A stretch of 64,000 nt of DNA from Xestospongia muta (taxonomy: Eukaryota; Porifera; Demospongiae; Haplosclerida; Petrosiidae): NCBI GenBank assembly GCA_963693285.1, contig OY848920.1, positions 10,290,182 through 10,354,181 of the forward strand, read 5' to 3'. Shown piece by piece: positions 1-10,816 of the stretch. Position 1 is the stretch's first letter. Each line of letters starts with the position of its first letter. Position numbers and translations under genes: made by a program. The notes below the pieces were generated by a model. The model was not told the origin of the DNA. It saw only the letters and a list, made by a program, of their open reading frames with translations, and made no database searches.

Positions 1-83
1 ATATAATATTAATGTTCGATGAGATTTTTAATGTTTTTGCACAAGAAAGAGGAAGACAAAGAAATTTCAAAATTACAAGCGAA

Positions 84-1391
84 TTATTGAGATTCGAGAG
101 AGCGTTTGTCAATGTGATATCGAGTTATAGGCTTGAGAAAATGAAAATCCCGAGACGAACAGTGTGGACAATCAAAGAGCGAAGAGAGTTGAGTGAATGA
201 TAGAGAAAGCTTAGAGTGATCCACCATGGGTTTTTGACAGTTGTTACATTGAACACTACTGGAACAGCAAGGTGTAGCAGCAAATAGATCAAAACTATAC
301 ATTGTACCAATTTGATGAAATGTACCATTCCAACGTTGATGACAATTTTTGCATGTGACATTGTTTAATCCTACCATACAGCGAAGACAAACAGCTGATA
401 TATATTGTGGATCATCTCCTTTTCCCTCAACTTCTAGAGAGTTATCACGAGGAGGTTTAGGAGAAAGATAAAAGGTTCCATTGATAAGCGGGTAACGATC
501 ATATACAGAAAGTTGATCTTCACAAAGAACACAAGATATTGTGTTAGTGTGATGAAATGCGAGGCTACTTAACACAAAGGAACGAGTATCGTCACCGGCA
601 GCGTAACCATCGTCTTCCATTTTGATGTGGTAACCATTGACTAAATGTCGAGGGAGTAGCCGATCAAAAATGGAGTAGTCAGTACGATGAGCAAATGGTT
701 GCAAATAATTAACTCCATTATCACTTGAAAAGGAATCACTGTTCCGCTGACTGTGACTTCGAGATCGTGTGGGTAGTGGTGTGATGGAGAGAGGTGATTT
801 CTCCGATAAGCTTGTTGATTTTTTACGTTTCTTTTTCGTTTTGTCGTTGGTAGAGGCGGCAATCATGACAGCAGTGGAAGATGATGTGGGTGTGGCCTCA
901 GGGAGGACATGGTTAAGGTCTTTCCGGAGCGTCCCCTTGCCACAACGACAAGTACAGAATCGGAAGATTAAATCATATCCTTTTTTAGACCAAAGATTTT
1001 GTTTACGCTGCTTCTCAGACCAATTTCTAGCACGACTCATTCCACGAAGACAACTAAGTATTTGTTCTTCAAAGGACTCAAAACATTCAGAATGCATGTA
1101 CATTGAGCATGGACATTTTTCATTGCTACATACCATTCTGACAAGCTCTTGGTCACAAGTAGGCATACCCTCAATTGGACCGAGGAGACATCCACGAGGA
1201 TTACAGCAGCTCAATGATGTAGTGGTACTTTCTAAGCGAAGACTGGAGATATCACCATCCAAGTCAAGGGGATCGGACTCTTCTTCAGGAACTGTGTGGC
1301 TCCGTGGGGAAGGCAGACTGTGTGGTAGACCGGAATCTGAAGAGGTCGAGCCTGTTCTTCTTCTAGAAGATTTTTCTCTAGTAGTGGGCAT
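84..1391 (-). CDS. HECA: Headcase protein homologue
   Basis: This is one uninterrupted 435-codon reading frame, the only clearly intronless gene here. After a Ser/Arg-rich N-terminus of about 55 residues comes a cysteine-rich block (SCCNPRGCLLGP, MVCSNEKCPCSMYMHSECF, then RFCTCRCGKG near residue 150) that I recognise as the headcase N-terminal domain. A second Cys/His-rich half near residues 285-420 carries CVLCEDQ, CLRCMVG, CKNCHQRW and CPHCSS. In Drosophila, headcase restrains proliferation and branching of imaginal and tracheal cells, and human HECA is linked to cell-cycle control. A low-complexity linker (residues about 170-230) separates the halves. It is divergently paired with the chaperonin gene to its right. 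The identity comes from family recall and is strong for the N-terminal half. Confidence 0.88.
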   Translation of the reverse strand: MPTTREKSSRRRTGSTSSDSGLPHSLPSPRSHTVPEEESDPLDLDGDISSLRLESTTTSLSCCNPRGCLLGPIEGMPTCDQELVRMVCSNEKCPCSMYMHSECFESFEEQILSCLRGMSRARNWSEKQRKQNLWSKKGYDLIFRFCTCRCGKGTLRKDLNHVLPEATPTSSSTAVMIAASTNDKTKKKRKKSTSLSEKSPLSITPLPTRSRSHSQRNSDSFSSDNGVNYLQPFAHRTDYSIFDRLLPRHLVNGYHIKMEDDGYAAGDDTRSFVLSSLAFHHTNTISCVLCEDQLSVYDRYPLINGTFYLSPKPPRDNSLEVEGKGDDPQYISAVCLRCMVGLNNVTCKNCHQRWNGTFHQIGTMYSFDLFAATPCCSSSVQCNNCQKPMVDHSKLSLSFTQLSSLFDCPHCSSRDFHFLKPITRYHIDKRSLESQ

Positions 1392-1705
1392 GATAAAGAG
1401 ATAGGGAAAAAAGATGGCACTTGGGAGATGGAGGGTGGGGACGTGATACCGGAAATGTTCGCGAATCGAAACAGTACGTGTTGAGTTTTGCAGGTTGTGC
1501 AGCTACCCCTATGTAGATGGAGTCACTATATCAGTCGGCCGAGGCGTGGAATCACAATGCATTCAATGATACACTGTTATAGCTTGCCGACCTTGAAGGC
1601 CCTGCAACTCTCCATTTTGAACACTTATAAGTTCATACCCGGGGTTGTCGTTTTGTATACTTGCACCGTATATTAGGGTAAGCACGTGGAAGAGAAAGAG
1701 AGAAG
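1392..1705. promoter_or_regulatory. Intergenic interval between HECA and CCT8 (divergent)
   Basis: These 314 bp separate two start codons on opposite strands, so the interval must hold both promoters. I see no clear TATA box. An E-box-like CACGTG lies near 1684. No other gene is visible here. Confidence 0.5.
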
Positions 1706-3141
1706 ATGGCTTTACCCATTCCAATGGCTGGATTAGCCAGCATGCTAAAAGAAGGAACGCAAGTGAGTTAATTATTAAAAGTTTTTTTTGCTCCAAAAAA
1801 TGTATCTGTATAACATAATTACATTAGTATATATACATGTTTGATAATTAATGGGTGTGGCTTTTTGATTTTTATCTCATTTAATAGCATTATCATGGGA
1901 TCTATGAGGCTGTCCTTAGAAACATTGATGCTTGCCGGCAAATTGCTAAGATTACCCGATCTTCATATGGACCCTGTGGTATGTCCCTATTCATTAGTTT
2001 TATAATCTAAATTGATGGTAATAATATAATTTAGGTATGAACAAAATGGTTATTAATCATTTGGAGAAATTGTTTGTAACCAATGATGCTGCAACTGTCA
2101 TCAAAGAATTAGAGGTAAATAATGGATGAATAGATGATTAAATGGACGACCATAGTCTTAATAATAGACAGATAGTTGAATACATGGATGGATGGATGGT
2201 TGAGCTAAATTAATTTACAAAACTAGGTGGAGCATCCAGCTGCCAAGATCTTAGTAATGGCCATGGAAATGCAAGATCAGGAGGTAACCTTAATTAGTGG
2301 GTGTGGTCTACTAAATTCATAATTAGGTTGGAGATGGCACTAACTTTGTTTTACTGTTTGGTGGAGCGTTGTTAGAACTAGCAGAAGACTTGATTCGTAT
2401 GGGTCTTACTCCAAGTGAAATTATTGAAGGTTACAATATGGCATCTAAGAAAGCCTTAGAAATATTACCAAGTATGTGGATTTTAGTGGATACAAAGCAA
2501 CACACACACCCTCCCTCCCTCTCTCTCTCTCTCTAGCACTTGTTTGTTATACTATCAATGATTTAAAAGTTAAAGAAGAAGTAACCTCATGTTTAAAACA
2601 TGCCATTTGTAGTATGCAATATGGAAATGAGGATTTCCTAGCTGGACTAGCAGCTGAAGCTTGCAGTAAGGATGATAGATAAATAGATGGATTGATAGAG
2701 AAATAAATACTTTCCTCTAGTTTCTGTACTTCCAGACAATCCAGTCAATTTTAATGTTGATAATGTTAGAGTCACAAAAATTGTGGTAAGTTAAAGTGCA
2801 CACACGTATCCATGGTAACACTTCCTTATCTAGGGATCCAGTATACTTAACTCTACTGTTATGAAGGGACTAGTATTCAAACGTGTTGTCGAAGGTGAGG
2901 TGACCTATTATATTGTAGTAATTATCTTTGAGGACAGGTGATGTTACTAAGGCAACCAATGCCAAGGTGGCTGTTTATTCCTGCCCATTCGATGCTATGA
3001 ATACAGAAACTAAAGGCACTGTTTTGATAAAAACAGCCGATGAATTAAAATCATTTAGTAAAGGTGAAGAAGATCTAATTGAATCAGTAAGCCAATATAT
3101 ATATAATATATATGCAAAGGACAACTCTCTCTGTCTTCTCC

Positions 3142-3175
<34 letters not shown>

Positions 3176-4415
3176 GCAAGTCAAAGCTATTGCTGATGCT
3201 GGATGTAATGTTGTAGTCACTGGTGGCAAATTTGGTGAAATAGCGCTTCACTTTTTAAACAAATACAAAATTATGGCTATAAGGTAAACAACTTGTCTTA
3301 CCAGTATTATAAACTGGTTTTAATGTACTTTAGATTGCTATCCAAATTTGATGTTAGAAGAGTCTGTAAAGCAACAGGTTCTACTGCCTTGCCAAAAATG
3401 GTTCGTTTATTTGTAATTTAAATTAATTTTAACCCCTTTTAGATACCACCAACTCCAGACGAAACAGGTCACTGTGATTATGTAACAGTAGAAGAAATTG
3501 GTGATGTCAATGTTGTTGTATTTAGACAAGGTAGGAGTGGTTTAGTAGGTGTGGTTTTTACTTTTCTGCAGATAAAGCTGATAGCAGAATTTCTACTATT
3601 GTTGTACGTGGTTCAACAGATAGTATTATGGATGATGTAGAGAGAGCATTAGATGACGGTATCAATACCTTTAAGGCTCTTACTAAAGACAATCAATTAG
3701 TTCCTGGAGCTGGTGCCACGGAGATTGAATTAGCAAAACATCTCAACAAGTTTGGAGAGGTATTGGTTTATGGATTAACTAATGGATGCATAGATGGTTG
3801 GATGGATACATAGATGGATGGATGGATGCATAGATGGTTGGATGGATACATAGATGGATGGATGGATGCATAGATGGATGGATGGATACATAGATGGATG
3901 GATGGATGGATGCATAGATGAATGGATGGACAGATGATGTATTGCTGTAGACATGTCCGGGAATGGAACAGTACTCTATTCATAAATTTTCTGAGGCTTT
4001 GGAAGTTGTTCCGAGAGCTTTAGCTGAAAATGCCGGCTTCAAGGTAAAGTCACGTTTTAAGACTTAACTGTTCTTGAATCTGTTGTTTATTTTCTTCCAC
4101 ATTAGTCCAATGAAGCTATATCTAAATTGAATGCTGCTCATCAGAAAGGAGACAAGGCAGCTGGACTTGATCTAGAAAATAGTGATGGAGGCGGAGTCAA
4201 TGTCAAAGATGCTTGTTCATCTCATATATGTGATCTCTACTTATCACGTTATTGGGGAATAAAATTGGCTACTCATGCAGCCACAACTGTCCTTCGAGTA
4301 GACCAGGTAAGATATTATATTAGCTCTTATTATGATGTGTTCTCTGTAGATTATTATGGCAAAGAAAGCTGGTGGACCTAAACCAAAGGAGAACAAGAGC
4401 TGGGATGACGACTAA
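1706..4415 (+). CDS. CCT8: T-complex protein 1 subunit theta (CCT8)
   Basis: This is the theta subunit of the cytosolic group II chaperonin TRiC/CCT, which folds actin, tubulin and WD-repeat proteins using ATP. The spliced product starts [19 protein letters not shown] and runs through the ATP-binding [12 protein letters not shown] and [19 protein letters not shown], then [32 protein letters not shown] and [11 protein letters not shown]. It ends [15 protein letters not shown], close to the theta-specific tail. About a dozen short introns interrupt it; exon 1 ends at 1762 and exon 2 begins at 1888. Two introns end in CT or CT/CA runs that serve as pyrimidine tracts (near 2517-2537 and 3140-3176). 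Length and order match a full-length subunit. Confidence 0.97.
3775..3925. repeat. GATGGATG(CA/TA)CATA minisatellite in a CCT8 intron
   Basis: Tandem, slightly varying units of about 8-16 bp built on TGGATGGATG with interspersed CATAGA fill this intron. Similar GGATGGAT or CCATCCAT runs recur throughout the window in other introns. Confidence 0.85.
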
Positions 4416-4587
4416 AATATTATATATGTATGATAACAAATAACAGACCATTTGTATCTGAAATCATGACATATTTGTAGTATATTACGCGGTAAAAAAT
4501 TAAATTAAATACGATCGTCAATTTTAACTCCCGAATAGCGTATGGGTGGTCGCGTTTCTATGGTAATATAATAAACAGACACTGAAT

Positions 4588-7500
4588 ATGGAGGATTACG
4601 AATATGAAGATGATTTTGAAGAGGAAATATCTGGAGAAAGTAGTAGAAAACTCTCTCCAAAAAGAAAGTCACCACCCAAGGCTAATAAAACAAGTAAGGG
4701 AGGTTGATCTTGTGATAATATTATTATGTAAGTATTACATAGAACCCAAAGAGCCCTCTCCTGGACGTGGTCAGGGGGGTCCACAAGATCGTCTTTTGTC
4801 ATCAAAAGATCTTGAGATAAAGACATTATCTAGCAAATTGTCAGAAACAAAACGTCGACTTCAAGAAGTGGAAAAAGAAAATCAAATATTAAAGAGATTA
4901 CAAGTATACACATTTATCAATCTCTTTATCTACATATGACCTATTTAATTCTGCCATTGTTATTTACCTTTATAATCCATTCATATTCCATCCATCCATT
5001 GTTGTCTACCTATCTATCCATTTGTATTCCATCCATCCATTGTTGTCTACCTATCTATCCATTTGTATTCCATCCATCCATTGTTGTCTACCTATCTATC
5101 CATTTGTATTCCATCCATCCATTGTTGTCTACCTATCTATCCATTCATATTCCATCCATCCATTGTTATTTACCTGTCATCTATCATTTATCCAGATCCG
5201 TTATGAGAAGGAGTTAACAGGTATCTCCAGATTAGAGGGAGAACTACCTAACATACTCCGAAAACACAAAGAGGAAGTGAGAATTCTGAGAAATCAAATA
5301 CGACGTACTCAACACAACAACACAGACCTACAGCGACGTCACAATGAGATGAGGTACATACCTCCTGTAATAAATAAAGTTACTTCAAGTTTCTGTGTTT
5401 CAGTACTGAATTATGGAAAGCTCATGAACAGAATAAGAAACTCAACTCAATGGTAAAGAAACGAGGTCTCCCCGAACGTGAAGAACTGGTTTTTCAACTA
5501 CAAGACACTCATGAACTTTTAAAAGAGAGAGATCAAAAAATAGCAGTAAGTAAAATGACTTAACTCCTACTGTCCAGAGATAGTGGGTTAGTCCAGATGT
5601 TAAAACTGAATAAAAGTTGTCAGTTTATATACAAACTAGATATCAATATTTATCAGTGAATAATAAACAATATTGTCTGCTCTATCTAGTTCATTGTTGT
5701 AGCTTAAATAAATGATTTGTTGTCTGCTCTATCTAGTTCATTGTTGTAACTTAAATAATAGAGTGTGTACATGTCCTAGAATAGTAATACATGTAGCTAT
5801 CCTATTAGTAATAGTAGTACATGTAGCTATCCTATTAGTAATAGTAGTACATGTAGCTATCCTATTAGTAATAGTAGTACATGTAGCTATCCTATTAGTA
5901 ATAGTAGTACATGTAGCTATCCTATTAGTACCAGTAGTACATGTAGCTATCCTATTAGTAACAGTAGTACATGTAGCTATCCTATTAGTACCAGTAGTAC
6001 ATGTAGCTATCCTATTAGTACCAGTAGTACATGTAGCTATCCTATTAGTAACAGTAGTACATGTAGCTATCCTATTAGTACCAGTAGTACATGTAGCTAT
6101 CCTATTAGTAACAGTAGTACATGTAGCTATCCTATTAGTACCAGTAGTACATGTAGCTATCCTATTAGTACCAGTAGTACATGTAGCTATCCTATTAGTA
6201 CCAGTAGTACATGTAGCTATCCTATTAGTACCAGTAGTACATGTAGCTATCCTATTAGTACCAGTAGTACATGTAGCTATCCTATTAGTACCAGTAGTAC
6301 ATGTAGCTATCCTATTAGTACCAGTAGTACATGTAGCTATCCTATTAGTACCAGTAGTACATGTAGCTATCCTATTAGTACCAGTAGTACATGTAGCTAT
6401 CCTATTAGTACCAGTAGTACATGTAGCTATCCTATTAGTACCAGTAGTACATGTAGCTATCCTATTAGTAACAGTAGTACATGTAGCTATCCTATTAGTA
6501 TTATTTTTCCTATAGAATTTGCAGCATTCATTGGAAATAACTAAGAAGACACACAAACAAGAAGTAAAAATGATATTAAGCAAAAATCGACAACTCACTC
6601 AAGAATTAGAAGAGATGAGAGAAGAGAACAGACAAATCCGTTGGCAACTAAGGGTAAGTCTTAAAATACTATACAACAACTATTGATATTATGATTTCTA
6701 CTACAATAGGAGCGAGAAAGGTTACTTGATGTCACTAATATATATAGTCAACGTATTCAAAATACCAGCTTATCCCCTTTGCCAATGACCGATAATCAAG
6801 GCACACAAACTACACTATCTCATCCACCATTTGTCAACATTGTCATGGTAACAAAACCTGTGGTACAAATTGCTGAATGTCAAACTGATTCATCTTGGTT
6901 GACTAATATCTTATCTCCAAAGCATGAGGCCTCAACTGATCGGGAATCTAATGAGGAAATTACAGGGACAACAAAAGGATTTACCCACACATCTCCTAAC
7001 AAGATAGGGAGAAGTAAAGTAGGTGGTAATCCAGTTACCATGGCAACACCACCCGCTCCTGTAAGTAAGCCTACACCTCCAATATCAATACCACCTCAAG
7101 TTAAGACCACACCCCCTACCACTCAAGCATCCCAGCATAGCACAACTAAACCCACTCAAACTCCACCCCCTCATCAACAGACAACACCTGAAGATACTGA
7201 CATACCATTAATGGACATATCATTACAATCATCACCAACTTATAAACCATCAACTACAACAACCTCTGATATTAAGACCATACTATTTGGAAACCAATCT
7301 ATTAAACCTAGTTATACAGAATCAACATTTGAATCAAAAGATGTTCCAATCGGATCTCGTCCACTGGGGAGAGAGAATATTCCTAATACTCCACCTTCTC
7401 ATCAACTAGATTCTGATAAAAAGAAAGAGTTACTAGCAAAGTTATTTCCAACAGAGACCGCTACAACTATTGCTACCACTGGTATAACCAGTTTTGAAAA

Positions 7501-8239
7501 CAAGTTTTCAATAGTGCATACTACCACTGTTCCAGTAATTTCTACTTCTATTACAACCAATTCTAACCTAACCAGTTTTGAAAACAGGTTTCCTGTAGCT
7601 TCTACCACCACTACAAGTAGCATAACCAAACCAATTACAACACCTTTACATGAAACCACACCCACTCAAAGTAAGGGAAAAAACAATCTTTTAACAAAAC
7701 TTTTTCCTAACAAAGCCACTACTGATGCAACAAATGACAGCCATGATTCTATTGCCAAGGATACAAGCTCCACCTCCTTATTAAGTTGGCCAGAACGTAT
7801 TGAAAATATGCATCGAGGTTTGCCTGCCATGGCAAGTGCTGAAGATCGTTATGGCAGTGGAAAAACAAGTGGTAGCTATGGCAACAAGAGGGACGATAGC
7901 AATAACCGTAGCAACAAAAGAGAAAGTAACTATGGAAAGAAGAGTACTGATACAGTTCTAGAACCAGAGACAACCAAATATGGACGTAGAGCTGGGATAG
8001 AGACTAAACCAACTGGACTATTTACTGATGGACTGATATTTGGAGGGGCACTAGAGAGTGACACACCACGTCAAGTAAATCCAGTCTTTGGTAGTTCATC
8101 ACAGACATATCCATGGGAAAAGAAAGTGGATATTGGACAACCAGAGAAAACAACAATACCACTACGAATGAATGGACTGGGCATGGCTACTAGGAAGGTG
8201 TCAGCAACTGAAGATGACATTGAGGAATTAGCCATATAA
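4588..8239 (+). CDS. LCA5: Lebercilin-like ciliary protein
   Basis: The spliced protein begins MEDYEYEDDFEEEIS. It then carries a long coiled coil that I recognise as the lebercilin domain: LLSSKDLEIKTLSSKL, EVEKENQILKRLQ, LEGELPNILRKHKEEV, LPEREELVFQLQDTHELLK and a closing NIYSQRIQ. Lebercilin localises to the basal body and axoneme and works with intraflagellar transport; human LCA5 mutations cause Leber congenital amaurosis. A last exon of nearly 1.5 kb encodes a Thr/Pro/Ser-rich tail with two repeated SFEN(K/R)F(S/P) segments around a KLFP motif (KELLAKLFPTE, NNLLTKLFPNK). The stop at 8237-8239 faces the stop of the next gene. Two introns contain tandem arrays. The tail is not conserved in anything I recall. 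Confidence 0.88.
4977..5180. repeat. 41-bp minisatellite in an LCA5 intron
   Basis: About four to five direct copies of a 41-bp unit containing CCATCCATTGTTGTCTACC, followed by TATCTATCCATT. The array lies directly upstream of the exon that resumes with IRYEKELTGIS. Confidence 0.88.
5782..6510. repeat. 30-bp minisatellite, about 24 units, in an LCA5 intron
   Basis: Near-perfect 30-bp units contain GTAGCTATCCTATTAGTA followed by a variable ACCAGTAGTACAT, ATAGTAGTACAT or ACAGTAGTACAT. The variants are not random along the array: four ATAG units come first, then mixed ACAG and ACCAG units, then a long run of identical ACCAG units. The unit length is a multiple of three and lacks stops in some frames, so it produces long spurious reading frames on both strands. 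Confidence 0.97.
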
Positions 8240-8397
8240 TAATAATTAATAATAATTAATAATAATTAATAATCAATTAATTTAATTATTAATACAGTCC
8301 CACCTTTATTTGTCCATTTGTCACTAATTTATTAAGATGATTTATATATAGTATGGTAAAGTCCTTCCATATCTAAATATAGAATCAAACTATGACA
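8240..8397. other. Tail-to-tail spacer between LCA5 and CMSS1
   Basis: An AT-rich spacer of 158 bp between two stop codons. It starts with tandem TAATAATTAA copies (8236-8275). It must contain both 3' ends; no gene is seen. Confidence 0.6.
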
Positions 8398-9461
8398 TCA
8401 TAATAACATCATTAATGTATGTACCTCTGGTATGTCTGTAAGCCGTTTTAATTTCTTGTTTCTCCAGTACCAATCCAGTATGACCAGTTTTAATTGGGAT
8501 AGTACTAGCGCTTTGTTACTTAATAATTTTTGTAATCTATTGGGTGTGGCTACTGCAATATGAGTCACATGACTTCTTAGATGAGTCACCTGATCTTCAA
8601 TCTATCGACAGAGAGTGAATGGAATGATGTAATGATGAGTAATGAACTAACTTTGAGGTGTTTTGCAAATAACTTGGCAACCTCTCCTTTGTAGAAATTA
8701 GAGGCTTGTCTAATACAGATAAAAAATTGATAAATGGACAAAATTAATACATGGATAAACTAATTTATAAGGACAGTGATGGTGAGATGAATGGATGGAT
8801 GGATAAGAAAAACAAATGGATGAATGAATTGATGAACGAATGGTTACAAATGGATGTACTTACATTTTTAACTCCATAGCTCTTTTAGCAGAACTTGATA
8901 TAATGATAATGTGAGGGGATCCATGAAATTGTTTAGAGAGATCATCTTTAATCCAGTCATCCCAATTAGGACATACTAAAAATTAGCTAATAGAGAGGTG
9001 TGGTCAATAATACAAAACAAGTCATACCAGTTTGTAAGTAGATATCAAAAGGAATGACCACGCCCGCTTCATTTTTCACTTTGCAATGTACAAAATTTTT
9101 CGCTATTAACAAAATGTTCTATAATAATTGGGAGGTGTGGTCAACGTACTTTTTAATTGTATTTCTTGAGCCTCAACAGCTGTTAATTTATCAAGCTCTG
9201 GCTGCAATGCTGTCAATAGTTCAGTATGCTGTCTACTGGTGGAATGAAGGATAGTCTGAGACTCAGGCTAGAATAAGAATGCATGTACAGGTGTCAGTCT
9301 AATTGATGCTATACTTGAGCAGTTGATAAAACATCAGTAATTTTTCTTCTCTTGTTCTTCTTTCTTTGAAAGTCTTCTTTATCTCTTGTTCTCTTTCTTT
9401 GCTCTCTCTCTTCAGGATCCAACCACCATTCGTCATCTCCAAGAGCATCTGCAGAGGCCAT
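8398..9461 (-). CDS. CMSS1: CMSS1 homologue (Cms1 ribosomal small subunit family)
   Basis: The N-terminus MASADALGDDEWWLDPEERE followed by a basic stretch KNKRRKITDVL matches the start of CMSS1. The C-terminal exon contains HIAVATPNRLQKLL and LVILDWYWRNKKLKRL then TDIPEVHTLMMLL, the conserved helicase-like remnant of the family, which lacks ATPase motifs. Yeast Cms1 associates with the small-subunit processome, so a nucleolar role is likely. The ATG at 9459-9461 is chosen over a longer frame because it begins the conserved MASADALGDDEWW block and leaves 63 bp to the divergent arpin ATG. There are about five exons; exon 1 spans roughly 9315-9461. Confidence 0.87.
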
Positions 9462-9524
9462 GTGTACAGTTCGGTAGGCGTAGCTTATTTGATTAGAGCC
9501 ACGCCCATAACAAACTTCGCAGAT
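9462..9524. promoter_or_regulatory. 63-bp CMSS1/ARPIN start-to-start interval
   Basis: Only 63 bp separate the two opposite ATG codons, so the 5' UTRs must be minimal or overlap and the core promoter must be bidirectional. The interval contains CGCCC and TTCGCAG; no TATA box is visible. Confidence 0.55.
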
Positions 9525-10689
9525 ATGAGTCGTATGCATATGATTTATGATGATCGTCCATTACAACAAGAGGCAGTGAAGACAAGTCGCTGGAAGACAA
9601 AATGGACGCCTCAAGACTTACAAAAGTGCGTCAGTCCGCTTAAAACAGTTGATTTCATTATTTATTAATTATAGAGGAGCTGGTATATTATTAGAGGGGG
9701 TGTTCCAAAAGAAGACAAGTCACGTGATACAAGACACTGAAAGCAAGAAGGTAGGCTCATTCCCATTCTATATTAGGTCTCATTCTCATATTTCTAGTAC
9801 CGATATTGTATATTTCATGTGGAATTTAAACATGCTTGCCAACGGAAATTTGATAGCGAGGGTAAAGAGATTGAACCTAATTTTGGTCAGACAGGACTCG
9901 TCAAAACTGGTTATCTAAACTCGTCTTACAGTAAATGGACATATAGCAATAAATGGATGCATAAAATGTTTTCCCTATAGAATCAGTTTTAAAAGGTACT
10001 CCAGATTTGTTGACATTTGAAGATGGTAAGTTAATTATTTTATTAAAATTAATTTAATTTATTAACTATTAGTAAAGAGAAGAGTGAATTCAGAAGTAGC
10101 TGATATGGAGAAAGCAAGCCACGCCCAGTCATTATGTTTCTGGGGTGATGCCGAGGGATATGGCCACGTTGAGTGTGACTATGGACAAGGAATACGTCTT
10201 AAAACAAAAGGAGACTCTGTTTTTATAGGTAAGTAATTATAAGAAATAATTAATGGGATATCCTCTTATTATGGAAACTACTCTATTGGGTCGTCCTTAT
10301 AATTTAAACCTTTGTCACTAAAAATAGTAATAATACAGATGTTACTATTTTTAGTAACAACGACACTACTTAGAGATTTCTATAGAATTAATCATGAAGT
10401 ATATTAAAGGGGTAATGTATTGATAATATTAACTCATGGTGAACTAAAATCTCTCTTGATTCTCTCCAGAATCTTTCACTAAACTTGATTCTGATCAGAA
10501 AGCTCATTCATCTAACTACACTGGTGGAGAGAAAGCTGGACAAAGTTGGACTGATAAAGTTATGGGTGTAAAACAACATCAAGGTGATAAAACTACAGAA
10601 CAAGGAGGGAGTGGAGAAGTAGAGGATGACGAATGGGTAAATGTGTCTATTTATAGTAACAATTCTCATTAATTGTGTAGGATGACTAA
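9525..10689 (+). CDS. ARPIN: Arpin, inhibitor of the Arp2/3 complex
   Basis: Seven exons splice cleanly into 228 codons plus stop: 9525-9625, 9675-9750, 9798-9930, 9981-10025, 10073-10228, 10470-10636 and 10681-10689. Landmarks match arpin in order: MSR start, GAGILLEGVF, KFDSEGKEIEPNF, VKTGYLNSSYK, GQGIRLKTKGDSVF, FTKLDSDQ, TGGEKAGQSWTDKVM, and the terminal acidic tail EDDEWDD. In vertebrates that tail binds and inhibits Arp2/3 downstream of Rac, steering cell migration. The length agrees with the vertebrate protein (about 226 residues). The last exon encodes only the final two Asp residues and the stop, so the acidic peptide is completed by a 9-nt coding exon. Confidence 0.95.
10312..10360. 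repeat. 19-bp-arm inverted repeat in an ARPIN intron
   Basis: The arms TTGTCACTAAAAATAGTAA and TTACTATTTTTAGTAACAA pair with a single mismatch around an 11-nt loop. It could be a small hairpin or the core of a miniature element. A related shorter hairpin occurs at 12025-12058. Confidence 0.8.
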
Positions 10690-10816
10690 ACAGGTTAAAA
10701 CTGTGCAGTTTTTGCAGCCATTATCAGTTGAAAAATAGTGTCATATCTTTTTTATTTCTGTTCATTATAACCATTGATATAATATGATGTCAAGTGGGTG
10801 TGGTATGGGTGTGGTT
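10690..10816. other. Tail-to-tail spacer between ARPIN and EED
   Basis: A 127-bp gap between opposing stop codons. It contains two close copies of the GGGTGTGG motif near 10797-10815. Confidence 0.55.

Noticed and set aside
5782..6510. CRISPR-like look of regular 30-bp repeats.
   Set aside because: Repeats are directly adjacent with no unique spacers, and the host is a eukaryote.
5712..6598. Open frames of 267 and 286 codons on opposite strands with perfect 10-residue repeats.
   Set aside because: They are the 30-bp minisatellite read in two frames, inside an intron with good splice sites. There is no codon bias or flanking protein context.
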